Positions 54,740-63,297 of a stretch of DNA of 64,000 nt are shown here, piece by piece. The first letter of the stretch is position 1. Each line of letters opens with the position of its first letter. The notes below the pieces were generated by a model. That model was not told where the DNA came from and made no database searches. It saw only the letters and a program-made list of their open reading frames with translations. This stretch comes from Bacteroidota bacterium (GTDB taxonomy: Bacteria > Bacteroidota > Bacteroidia > Chitinophagales > Chitinophagaceae): positions 248,001 to 312,000 of the forward strand of contig JAFDXX010000007.1 of NCBI GenBank assembly GCA_018267705.1. Direction: 5' to 3'. The position numbers were made by a program, and so were the translations under genes.

Positions 54740-55411
54740 ATGGCAACCACAACAAAAAAAACATACAAGTTAGCTTTAATAGATGATCATGCAATGTTTA
54801 GAAAAGCATTGGCCAGTTATATTGCAGGTTACGATAATTACAGTGTATTGTATGAAGCAGGAAGCGGCAAAGAGTTATTAAACTTTTTAAAAGACAGCAA
54901 AAATCAGCATCCGGATATTGTTTTGTTAGATATTAGAATGCCTGAAATGGATGGATTTGCAGTTGCAGAATTTTTAAAAAATAATTATCCATTAATAAAA
55001 ATACTAGCGTTATCAAGCGATGATGATGGCAGAACTATTTCAAGAATTGTACGCAATGGTGCTAAAGGATTTATAAGTAAAAATCTTGGTCCGGAAGATT
55101 TGTTAGATGCTTTAAATGTTTTAATGCAAGGAAATTTTTATCTTCCGCAAAGCCACTTAAATGAAATGGTGCAAGCAATGCACAGCAATTATGATTTAAC
55201 TCCTGAAAATATTCATCTTACAGATAAAGAAAAAGAGTTTTTAAGTTGGGCTTGTTCAGAATTAACCTATAAAGATATTGCAGATAAAATGTTTGTAAGC
55301 ACCAGAACAATAGAAGATTACAGAGATACTATCTACAAAAAATTACACGTGCATACCAGACAAGAATTGGTGTTATACGCCGTAAGAAATGATTTAGCAC
55401 CAAAATATTAG
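54740..55411 (+). CDS. NarL/FixJ-type response regulator
   Basis: 223 residues. Receiver domain with acidic pair DD (15-16), phosphoacceptor Asp64 in VLLDIRMPEMDG, Ser/Thr switch in ALSSDD and Lys in FISKN. LuxR-type HTH at about 150-215: LTDKEKEFLSWACSELTYKDIADKMFVSTRTIEDYRDTIYKKL. Expected target of the kinase upstream. The ACGG repeats before the orphan gene are candidate binding sites. Confidence 0.95.
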   Translation: MATTTKKTYKLALIDDHAMFRKALASYIAGYDNYSVLYEAGSGKELLNFLKDSKNQHPDIVLLDIRMPEMDGFAVAEFLKNNYPLIKILALSSDDDGRTISRIVRNGAKGFISKNLGPEDLLDALNVLMQGNFYLPQSHLNEMVQAMHSNYDLTPENIHLTDKEKEFLSWACSELTYKDIADKMFVSTRTIEDYRDTIYKKLHVHTRQELVLYAVRNDLAPKY

Positions 55412-55444
55412 TAACAATATTTTTCTTTCAACATATATTGTTAC
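55411..55444. terminator. Hairpin between convergent regulator and helicase genes
   Basis: GTAACAATAT (55411-55420) pairs with ATATTGTTAC (55435-55444) over a 14-base loop, with T-rich sequence following on the left arm. It begins at the regulator's stop codon. Confidence 0.55.
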
Positions 55445-55456
55445 GCAAATAATTTT

Positions 55457-57817
55457 CTATTCCACTATTCTCAATTTTGCATAATTCAACATAATTTTTT
55501 TCTCTCCGTTTAAATCAAACTTAACCGTTGCAATTGGGCTATGTGCAGAGCCTTCAATCTTTGTTACAATGCCATATCCGAATTTTTGATGTTCAACTTT
55601 TTGTCCTTGTTGTAAGTTAGAAGTATCACTTGCCTGAAAGTTTTCAGAAGGAATATGTTGTTTTATTTCTACACGATTAGGAGGCGTTATATAACTTGGT
55701 TTTTTTTCTGTAGATTGTTTATGCGGAGGAGCACCGTATATTTTTTCTGCATGTTGTACATCATTATAATCGTTATATCCAACACCTTTATTCATGCGTT
55801 GAAAAGCAGACCCCATGTTATGAAAGTTTTGGTTTCTTGTGGCACTGCCTGCATAAGATTTATCTAAATATTCTTCGGGCATTTCATCTAAAAAACGGCT
55901 TGGTCCATTTTGTACTAAATTTCCAAAACGATACCGTGAATTAGCATAACTAAGCCACAACCTTTGTTTAGCACGGGTTATAGCAACATAAAATAATCTT
56001 CTTTCTTCTTCTAACTCCTCTCTGGTATTAATGCTCATGCTATTGGGAAAAATATTTTCTTCTAAACCGGCAACAAATACACAAGCAAACTCTAACCCTT
56101 TAGATGCGTGAATGGTCATTAATTTTACAGCATCTGTAATATTTTCTTTATCATCATCTGCATCGGTTAATAAAGTAATTTGTTGTAAATAACTTCCTAA
56201 ACTTTTATCAATCAATTCTCCTTCTTCGTTATCAGGACTTTCAATCCATTCTTTAATTGAGTTTAATAATTCTTGAATGTTTTCGTAGCGTGCAAGCCCT
56301 TCGGTTGTTTTATCATTAAATAATTCTTTTACAATATTAGTGTGCTTACCTACTTGAATACCTACTTCATACGCATTGTGTTTGGTTAATAAGCTTTGAA
56401 AATATTTTATCATTTGCACAAAATTTTGCAGGGCTTCTAATGTGCCTGCTTTAAAACCAAAATGTGCAGCTGTTTGCAAAACATTGTACATAGGTATATT
56501 TTGCTCGTTGGCAATGGTAACTATTTTTTCTATGGTTGTTTTCCCTATACCGCGTGCAGGATAATTTATAATTCTTTTTAATGCCTCTTCGTCGTTGGTA
56601 TTAACAATAATACGCAAGTAAGCCAACATGTCTTTTATTTCTTTGCGTTGATAGAAGCTAAGGCCACCGTATATTTTATACGCAATTCCTTGTCGTCGCA
56701 AACTCTCTTCAAAAGCACGGCTTTGTGCATTGGTGCGATAGAGAACAGCAAAATCTTTATTAAAATAATGATTGCGAAGTTTTTGTTCTTGAATAGAATC
56801 GGCAACAAATTTTCCTTCATCATTATCTGTCATTGTTCTAACCAATTTAATTTTTTCTCCGGTTTCGTTTTCTGTCCAAAGCTCTTTAGGTAATTGGTTT
56901 TTATTGTTGCTGATAACTTGATTGGCAACATTTAAAATATTTTGTGTACTCCGATAGTTTTGTTCCAATTTTACTACAGTAGCATCATCATAATCTTTTT
57001 GAAACTGTAAAATATTTTCAATAGTTGCTCCGCGAAAAGAATAAATACTTTGAGCATCATCTCCTACCACACAAATATTTTCATGTACTGCTGCTAATAG
57101 TTTTGTAATTTGATATTGAACAGGGTTGGTATCTTGATACTCATCAATTAAAACATATTTGAATTTACGTTGGTATTTTATTAGAGACTCATTACTTGTT
57201 GTAAGCAACTCGTGCATTTTAAAAAGTAAATCATCAAAATCCATTGCTCCGTTTTTAAAACAGCGTGCAGCATAGGCTGCGTAAATTTTAGCAATGGCCG
57301 GCCGTTTAGATCTGTTATCTTCTTCTTGTAAAAAATAATCTGCTGCATATTCTGCCGGGCCAACTAATGCATTTTTTGCTTGTGAAATTCTGTTGTGAAC
57401 AATATTGGGTTTATATTGCTTATCATCTAAATTCAATTCATTAATAACTGTTTTTAAAACACTTCTACTATCATCTGTATCATAAATAGTAAAATTATTG
57501 GGGTAACCAATATGGTGAGCTTCTGCACGAAGTATTCTTGCAAACACACTATGAAAAGTTCCTATATATAAATTTCTTACATCATTGTTGCCAAGTATTT
57601 TTTCAATACGTTCTTTCATTTCGGCAGCTGCTTTGTTTGTAAAGGTTAATGCCAAAATATTAAAAGCATCTACACCGTTTGCAATTAAATGTGCAATACG
57701 CATAGTAAGTACTTTTGTTTTGCCACTGCCTGCTCCTGCAATAATTATTAATGGCCCATTAATATGTGTGGCGGCTTTATACTGCTGTTCATTCAACCCA
57801 CGTAAATAATCGTTCAT
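55457..57817 (-). CDS. UvrD/PcrA/Rep-type superfamily 1 DNA helicase
   Basis: 786 residues. Starts with the Q-motif-like LNEQQYKAATHINGPLIIIAGAGSGKT (Walker A 27-34), then LTFTNKAAAEMKERI, the helicase box VLIDEYQDTNPVQY, VGDDAQSIYSFRGA, LEQNYRST, TIHASKGLEFACVFVAGLEE and YVAITRAKQRL. The C-terminal 130 residues have the PcrA-type Tudor-like end (VEHQKFGYGIVTKIEG). It should unwind DNA 3'-5' in repair and replication restart. Whether pcrA or uvrD is the better name is not decided here. TATCTTG at 57823-57829 is a near -7 box. Confidence 0.94.
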   Translation of the reverse strand: MNDYLRGLNEQQYKAATHINGPLIIIAGAGSGKTKVLTMRIAHLIANGVDAFNILALTFTNKAAAEMKERIEKILGNNDVRNLYIGTFHSVFARILRAEAHHIGYPNNFTIYDTDDSRSVLKTVINELNLDDKQYKPNIVHNRISQAKNALVGPAEYAADYFLQEEDNRSKRPAIAKIYAAYAARCFKNGAMDFDDLLFKMHELLTTSNESLIKYQRKFKYVLIDEYQDTNPVQYQITKLLAAVHENICVVGDDAQSIYSFRGATIENILQFQKDYDDATVVKLEQNYRSTQNILNVANQVISNNKNQLPKELWTENETGEKIKLVRTMTDNDEGKFVADSIQEQKLRNHYFNKDFAVLYRTNAQSRAFEESLRRQGIAYKIYGGLSFYQRKEIKDMLAYLRIIVNTNDEEALKRIINYPARGIGKTTIEKIVTIANEQNIPMYNVLQTAAHFGFKAGTLEALQNFVQMIKYFQSLLTKHNAYEVGIQVGKHTNIVKELFNDKTTEGLARYENIQELLNSIKEWIESPDNEEGELIDKSLGSYLQQITLLTDADDDKENITDAVKLMTIHASKGLEFACVFVAGLEENIFPNSMSINTREELEEERRLFYVAITRAKQRLWLSYANSRYRFGNLVQNGPSRFLDEMPEEYLDKSYAGSATRNQNFHNMGSAFQRMNKGVGYNDYNDVQHAEKIYGAPPHKQSTEKKPSYITPPNRVEIKQHIPSENFQASDTSNLQQGQKVEHQKFGYGIVTKIEGSAHSPIATVKFDLNGEKKIMLNYAKLRIVE

Positions 57818-57899
57818 AGTTGCAAGATAAGCGGCAAGTATGTTGATAAAAGAAGTGTGAGAAAATAGTTGTTGTTTTTTAGTAAAAACTTTTACACAG

Positions 57900-58538
57900 T
57901 TAAGGAGCTAATCTCTCAATTTTCCAATTATTATGTTGAGGAGTATATTGTATTCTATCATGCAGGCGGCTACTTCTGCCTTGCCAAAATTCAAATAGTA
58001 TAGGCTTTACAATAAATCCACCCCAATGTGGTGGTTTGGGAATATTTTCTCCAAATTGATTTTTGTATTGTATTTCGTTTTGTTCTAATATTTCTCTGTT
58101 GGGAATAACGGTGCTTTGGGGGCTTGCCCATGCACCAATTTGGCTGCCTATAGGGCGTGAGTGAAAATATTCTTCACTTTCTTGATGGCTAATTTTTTCA
58201 ACCAATCCTTCAATTCTTACTTGACGTTCTAATTCATTCCAAAAAAATACCATTGCTGCATACGGATTTTCTATTAGTTCTTGGCTTTTTCGGCTATTAT
58301 AATTAGTGAAAAAAACAAAACCATTTTCATCATATCCTTTTAATAATACAATACGTGCAGAAGGTTTACCTGTTTTAGAAATGGTTGCTAATGTAAACGC
58401 ATTTACTTCTAACACTTTACTATCTATAGCTTGGTTCCACCATTTTGTAAATTGTTGAAAAGGGTTTGTTGCAATATCTGCTTCATTTAAAGTTTGCAGT
58501 TTGTAATCGGTTCTTATATCGGCTATTGAGGAGGGCAT
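57900..58538 (-). CDS. pdxH: Pyridoxamine 5'-phosphate oxidase
   Basis: 212-residue FMN enzyme oxidising PNP and PMP to PLP. Seen: ARIVLLKGYDENGFVFFTNYNSRKSQEL (FMN/PLP contacts), RQVRIEGLVEKISHQESEEYFHSRPIGSQIGAWAS and WGGFIVKPILFEFWQGRSSRLHDRI at the C-terminus. Last gene of a run M28-IPExxxVDY-phhB-pdxH with gaps of 3, 14 and 17 bases. Confidence 0.96.
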   Translation of the reverse strand: MPSSIADIRTDYKLQTLNEADIATNPFQQFTKWWNQAIDSKVLEVNAFTLATISKTGKPSARIVLLKGYDENGFVFFTNYNSRKSQELIENPYAAMVFFWNELERQVRIEGLVEKISHQESEEYFHSRPIGSQIGAWASPQSTVIPNREILEQNEIQYKNQFGENIPKPPHWGGFIVKPILFEFWQGRSSRLHDRIQYTPQHNNWKIERLAP

Positions 58539-58555
58539 TTTTTTGTAAAGATATT

Positions 58556-58786
58556 TTAAACTAATGCATCAATTTTTTTTGCTAAGGCATAATCTTTTTC
58601 TGTAATCACATTTCCGGCATCGTGAGTGTTTAGCCAAATTTCAACTTTATTATAAACGTTTGTCCATAAAGGATGGTGGTTTATTTTTTCTGCTTCAATG
58701 GCAACTTTAACCATAAATGCAAAAGCTTCAGAAAAATTTTTAAACTCGAATTTTTTATATAGTTGATTATTTAACGCTTGCCACAT
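58556..58786 (-). CDS. phhB: 4a-hydroxytetrahydrobiopterin dehydratase (pterin carbinolamine dehydratase)
   Basis: 76 residues. The active-site pattern EKINHHP with paired histidines, plus [16 protein letters not shown] and [27 protein letters not shown], is the PCD/DCoH signature. It dehydrates 4a-hydroxytetrahydropterin, usually with phenylalanine hydroxylase. The protein is slightly short at the N-terminus compared with the usual 95-115 residues. No phhA is nearby. Confidence 0.9.
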   Translation of the reverse strand: MWQALNNQLYKKFEFKNFSEAFAFMVKVAIEAEKINHHPLWTNVYNKVEIWLNTHDAGNVITEKDYALAKKIDALV

Positions 58787-58800
58787 GATAAAATGTTTTA

Positions 58801-59235
58801 TTAAAAAATCATATTGCCTTTATTTTTTATTTTTTCATTGGTTAGTTCTGCAATAAGTTGAACGCCTTCAATAGTTTTTACAACCTCTTTTATCCAGTTG
58901 CACTTTTCTTCATCAACAATATCTCCTTTCATTAACCATAAAAAATCTATATGTTTAAATTCGGGTAATAGATATTCTCCATCAAATTGATTATGGTACA
59001 AGTAGTGTACTAAAAAACTATTTTGTTCAACCGATTCGTAAATATTAAAATAGTAATTGCGGTTTTTTTTTCGAAGGTGAATTTCGTTATCGCTGTTTAA
59101 TTTAAAATTAAATCCTAAATTTTTATTTAAATGCAAGCAAAACTGATAGTTTTTTAAAGGAGCTGTAATGCCCAACAGGCGGGCATCTGCAAAGAAATCA
59201 TCATTTAAAGCATCAATATCTAGTTTATGTTTCAT
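58801..59235 (-). CDS. IPExxxVDY family protein
   Basis: 144 residues. Diagnostic motif appears as [17 protein letters not shown] (consensus IPExxxVDYLWLLKG). N-terminal [25 protein letters not shown] is also typical. Soluble, function unknown, restricted to Bacteroidota as far as I know. Between the M28 peptidase (3 bases) and phhB. Confidence 0.9.
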   Translation of the reverse strand: MKHKLDIDALNDDFFADARLLGITAPLKNYQFCLHLNKNLGFNFKLNSDNEIHLRKKNRNYYFNIYESVEQNSFLVHYLYHNQFDGEYLLPEFKHIDFLWLMKGDIVDEEKCNWIKEVVKTIEGVQLIAELTNEKIKNKGNMIF

Positions 59236-59238
59236 TTA

Positions 59239-60888
59239 TTAAAATTCTATATCAAATACTTTTTCTTCGTTGTTTCTTTTTATATGAAGTTTTGCTTTAT
59301 CTCCTTTTTTAAACTTGCTTAAAGTTTCCATGTAACTCATTACATCTACAAACTTATAATCGCCTAGTTGCAATAAAATATCTCCGGCTTGTAGTCCAAT
59401 TCTTTCTGCTAATTTTCCGCCGCTAACTCCATCAATTTTAACACCGGTTCCGGTAAATCCATAATCGGGAATAACACCCAAACTAACTGTAAATTTTGTG
59501 CTTTTACCCATTTGTTGTTCACGCGTTTTGGTAAAAGTTAATTTACCTTTTGTATCTGTTGCAGTAATTAATTGATAGATGTATTGTACAATTTCTCTTT
59601 CGCCTACATAGTTAATTTTATACCAATCATCTGTTGCTTTATGATAATCGGGATGACTTCCTGTAAAGAAAAATAATACAGGAATATCTTTTCTGTAAAA
59701 TGCTTCATGATCACTTGGGCCACTACCGCTGCTATCAAAATGTAATAACAAGTTTTTGTGTGTAGTTGTTGAGAATAAATTGCTCCAATAAGGTGATGTT
59801 CCGTAACCGCCAATGGTTAATTTGTGTGTAGTATCATATCTTCCAACCATATCCATATTTATCATATAATTGGCTGTAATATTTGTGGTAGGATGTTCTA
59901 ACCAATATTTACTTCCCAATAAACCTAACTCTTCTCCGGAAAAATTAATGAATAAGTAGTTGTTGTTTTTGGGAGATGATTGTTTTAACATTCTTGCTAA
60001 CTCAATAACGGCGGCAGTTCCGCTAGCATTATCATCTGCACCATTGTGAATTACATGACCCGTATCTAATGCATTATGATCTTCTCCATAACCTAAATGA
60101 TCATAATGTGCTCCAATAATTACAGTTGTAGCAGCATTGTTATTAATATATGCAACAATGTTTTTTGATTTTCGTATTTTTTGCGAAAGGGCAACATTTA
60201 GTTGAATATTTTGTGTTGCTGTTTCATCACTAAAAAATTTTTTAATCCCATTTTTTGTTACATACAATACCGGAATTTTTGTTAAAGCAGATTTATCGTT
60301 TTTATTAAACTGAACATTATCGGTAATGTTGGAAGAGTTATAAAGAATTAATGCGGTTGCTTTTTTTGCTGCAACTTTATCGGCTTCTTTTTTTATATAA
60401 TCTTCAACATCAAAATGAGGGTTGTTTTGATTTTCTTCTAACACATCTTTTAAATCTTTAAACCAAGGGTTGTTTGCTTGATTTAATGCTACGGCTGCAT
60501 TGCCATTTGCGGCAGCATTGGCACTAAAAGCTAAAGCAAAAAAATCTTTTTGTAATTCTGCTTTATTGTTATTTACTATTAAATATGTTGTAGCAGCATT
60601 GGCATGTTTCCCTTCATCAATATCAAAATTTTGCAAATAGCCATTGTTGCCTTTCGGTTCTAATTGCATTGCTTCATATTGATTAATAATATATTGGCTG
60701 GCAAGTGTTTCTCCTTTTGTTCCGGTTCCTCTTCCTTCTAAACTATCGCTGGCCAAATAGCGTATATGTTGTTGCAATTTGTTTTCAATAGCCATATTGG
60801 CTTCTTTTTCTAACTTTAATTTTTTCTTCTTGCTTTGTGCAAATACAAGTGTTGGCAGTACTAATAGTAGAATAAATGTTTGTTTCAT
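59239..60888 (-). CDS. Exported M28 aminopeptidase with C-terminal PDZ domain
   Basis: 549 residues. Signal peptide MKQTFILLLVLPTLVFAQ. A leading segment LQQHIRYLASDSLEGRGTGTKGE is common in M28. Zinc peptidase core: GAHYDHLGYGEDHNALD, HNGADDNASGTAAVIEL, FINFSGEELGLLGSKYW, MINMDMVGRY and GPSDHEAFY...YHKATDD, giving the two-zinc ligand set. The PDZ domain occupies the last 80 residues (KIDGVSGGKLAERIGLQAGDILLQLGDYKFVDVMSY). It cleaves N-terminal residues from peptides in the periplasm. ATG at 60888. Confidence 0.93.
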   Translation of the reverse strand: MKQTFILLLVLPTLVFAQSKKKKLKLEKEANMAIENKLQQHIRYLASDSLEGRGTGTKGETLASQYIINQYEAMQLEPKGNNGYLQNFDIDEGKHANAATTYLIVNNNKAELQKDFFALAFSANAAANGNAAVALNQANNPWFKDLKDVLEENQNNPHFDVEDYIKKEADKVAAKKATALILYNSSNITDNVQFNKNDKSALTKIPVLYVTKNGIKKFFSDETATQNIQLNVALSQKIRKSKNIVAYINNNAATTVIIGAHYDHLGYGEDHNALDTGHVIHNGADDNASGTAAVIELARMLKQSSPKNNNYLFINFSGEELGLLGSKYWLEHPTTNITANYMINMDMVGRYDTTHKLTIGGYGTSPYWSNLFSTTTHKNLLLHFDSSGSGPSDHEAFYRKDIPVLFFFTGSHPDYHKATDDWYKINYVGEREIVQYIYQLITATDTKGKLTFTKTREQQMGKSTKFTVSLGVIPDYGFTGTGVKIDGVSGGKLAERIGLQAGDILLQLGDYKFVDVMSYMETLSKFKKGDKAKLHIKRNNEEKVFDIEF

Positions 60889-60904
60889 AAAAATATTCGT
60901 TCAG

Positions 60905-60912
60905 CAAAAATA
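60905..60912 (-). promoter_or_regulatory. -7 box of the M28-pdxH operon
   Basis: TATTTTTG on the minus strand, perfect TAnnTTTG, 16 bases upstream of the ATG at 60888. It is divergent from the feoB box at 60991-60998. Confidence 0.45.
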
Positions 60913-60990
60913 ACTATTCGTTTATCTTGAAATTACAGAATTTATAATATTCTTTTCCCAAGCTCGTAACCTTATGCTATACGCTGCTTA

Positions 60991-60998
60991 TACTTTTG
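60991..60998 (+). promoter_or_regulatory. -7 box of feoB, deciding its start codon
   Basis: TACTTTTG, perfect TAnnTTTG. It overlaps the TTG at 60996 that would give the longest feoB frame, so a transcript from here cannot use that TTG; GTG at 61005 becomes the first usable initiator. Confidence 0.4.
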
Positions 60999-61004
60999 TT
61001 TGCG

Positions 61005-63113
61005 GTGAATAAAAATAAAATACATATTGCTTTAGTAGGTAACCCCAATAGCGGAAAAACATCTTTATTTAATGCCCTTACAGGTTTAAATCAAAAGGTT
61101 GGAAACTTTCCCGGCGTAACCGTTGATAAAAAAACGGGATCTGTAAAAATTGAAAAAGAAGAGGTTGAATTAATTGATTTACCGGGAACTTATTCTCTAT
61201 ATCCACGAAGAGCAGATGAGTGGGTGGCATACAAAGTATTAATGAATGTTGATGAAGAGGTAAAACCCGATATAGTTTTATTGGTTGCCGATGCAAGTAA
61301 TTTAAAACGCAATCTTCTTTTTTGCAGCCAAATAATTGATTTAAAAATTCCGGTGGTTATTGCCTTAACCATGAATGATATTGCCACAAAGAAAGATATT
61401 AAAATAGATATTAATGGATTAGAAGCAGAATTAGGCGTTCCTATTATTGCTGTTAATCCAAGAAAAGATAAAGGATTAAACCAATTAAAAAAAGCATTAA
61501 CACAAACCATTCATCAAAACTATAAAGTTCCGGTAAGAGATTTTATTAATATAAAAGATTTAGCAACTAATGCCATTGAAAAAATTCAGCAATTACTTTC
61601 TTTAAGTGATTATGCTGCTATTCATTATTTAGTGAATCATGAAAACTTTTTGTTAAGTAATGACTTACAAGAAAAAATTGAACAAATAGAAATTGATAAT
61701 AAATTCAATCCCGCCAAAACACAAGCCGAAGAGGTAGTAAAACGCTATCAACATATTAGGCTAATAATGCAAAAAAATGTAGTAGAACCTGGCCCTTTAG
61801 AAAAGAAAATTTTTACTGATAAATTAGATAATATTTTATTACACAGAACATGGGGTTACCTTATTTTAGTAAGTGTTTTATTTATTTTATTTCAAAGTAT
61901 TTTTTGGCTGGCAAAATATCCGATGGATGGAATTGATTGGTGTTTTACACAATTTAAAATTTATTTAAACAGTAATTTACCCGAAGTATGGTGGAGTAAT
62001 TTATTAACCAACGGAATGGTTGCCGGGCTAAGCGGTATTATGGTTTTTGTACCACAAATAATGATTTTGTTTGGATTAATTACTGTTTTAGAAGATACAG
62101 GATACATGGCACGTATTAGTTTTTTAAGCGATAAATTAATGCGTAAAGTAGGCCTAAACGGAAAAAGTGTAATGCCTATGATTAGTGGTTTTGCATGTGC
62201 CGTACCTGCAATAATGAGTGCCAGAAATATTGAAAATAAAAAAGAAAGATTGCTTACTATTTTAGTAACACCATTAATGAGTTGTAGTGCAAGATTACCT
62301 GTATTTACTATTCTTATAGCATTGGCGGTACCCGCAAAATATTATTTTGGGTTTTTAAGTTTACAAGGTTTGGTAATGATGGCATTATATTTATTTGGTG
62401 TAGTAATGGCATTAATAGTAAGCTATGTATTAAAGTTTTTAATTAAAGCAAAAGAGAAAAGTTTTTTTATTCTAGAATTACCGGTTTATCGTTCTCCGCG
62501 TTGGAAAAATGTAGGAATAACTATGGTGCAAAAAGCCAAAATTTTTGTAACAGATGCCGGAAAAATAATTATGATAATTAGTTTGTTGCTATGGTTTTTA
62601 AGTGCTTACGGTCCGGGAAATAGAATAAAAAATGTAGAAGCAAAATATGCAACACTTATTCAACAACAACCACAACAAACTACAACACTTGAAAAAAAAT
62701 TATCAACCGAAAAATTACAAAACTCTTACGCAGGTGTTTTAGGAAAAACAATAGAGCCCGTTATAAAACCATTAGGTTACGATTGGAAAATTGGTATTGC
62801 ACTTATTACCTCGTTTGCGGCAAGAGAAGTTTTTGTAGGCACAATGGCAACACTATATAGTGTAGAAGAAAACGATGATGCATCACTCAGAGAAAAAATG
62901 CAAAACGCCAAAAAAGAAGACGGAACGCCGGTTTACACATTAGCAACTGCTTTTTCATTAATGGTATTTTATTTATTAGCCATGCAATGCATGAGTACAT
63001 TAGCCGTTGTAAAAAGAGAAACCAAAACATGGAAATGGCCATTAATACAATTAATTTATATGACAAGCTTAGCGTATTTAATGAGCTTTATAGTTTATCA
63101 GATTTTAAAATAA
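61005..63113 (+). CDS. feoB: Ferrous iron transporter FeoB
   Basis: 702 residues from GTG 61005 (705 from TTG 60996). N-terminal GTPase: G1 ALVGNPNSGKTSLFNAL, G2 region VGNFPGVTVDKK, G3 DLPGTYSLYP, G4-like LTMNDIA; then a helical GDI domain, and a membrane domain with two Gate halves (GFACAVPAIMSARNIENKKERLLTILVTPLMSCSARLPV; SFAAREVFVGTMATLY). It imports Fe(II) across the inner membrane. No feoA or FeoA fusion is present beside it. No Fur box was recognised upstream. Confidence 0.95.
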   Translation: MNKNKIHIALVGNPNSGKTSLFNALTGLNQKVGNFPGVTVDKKTGSVKIEKEEVELIDLPGTYSLYPRRADEWVAYKVLMNVDEEVKPDIVLLVADASNLKRNLLFCSQIIDLKIPVVIALTMNDIATKKDIKIDINGLEAELGVPIIAVNPRKDKGLNQLKKALTQTIHQNYKVPVRDFINIKDLATNAIEKIQQLLSLSDYAAIHYLVNHENFLLSNDLQEKIEQIEIDNKFNPAKTQAEEVVKRYQHIRLIMQKNVVEPGPLEKKIFTDKLDNILLHRTWGYLILVSVLFILFQSIFWLAKYPMDGIDWCFTQFKIYLNSNLPEVWWSNLLTNGMVAGLSGIMVFVPQIMILFGLITVLEDTGYMARISFLSDKLMRKVGLNGKSVMPMISGFACAVPAIMSARNIENKKERLLTILVTPLMSCSARLPVFTILIALAVPAKYYFGFLSLQGLVMMALYLFGVVMALIVSYVLKFLIKAKEKSFFILELPVYRSPRWKNVGITMVQKAKIFVTDAGKIIMIISLLLWFLSAYGPGNRIKNVEAKYATLIQQQPQQTTTLEKKLSTEKLQNSYAGVLGKTIEPVIKPLGYDWKIGIALITSFAAREVFVGTMATLYSVEENDDASLREKMQNAKKEDGTPVYTLATAFSLMVFYLLAMQCMSTLAVVKRETKTWKWPLIQLIYMTSLAYLMSFIVYQILK

Positions 63114-63297
63114 ATACCGTTTATTATAATAAAATTTCCTTTCATTAATAAACACATTCCTCTTTTCTCCTATTAAACAAATTAGTAACTATTGCTTACA
63201 ATAATTGCACTATAAAACTTACTCTATTTTCTTTTTATACAAATTTCTTTGAAATTAAAAATATTTCTATTTATCTTACTTTTCTCAAAATTATAAT

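Noticed and set aside
63119..63132. AT-only palindrome after feoB as a terminator
   Set aside because: TTTATTATAATAAA is a short pure-AT palindrome, easily produced by chance at this composition.
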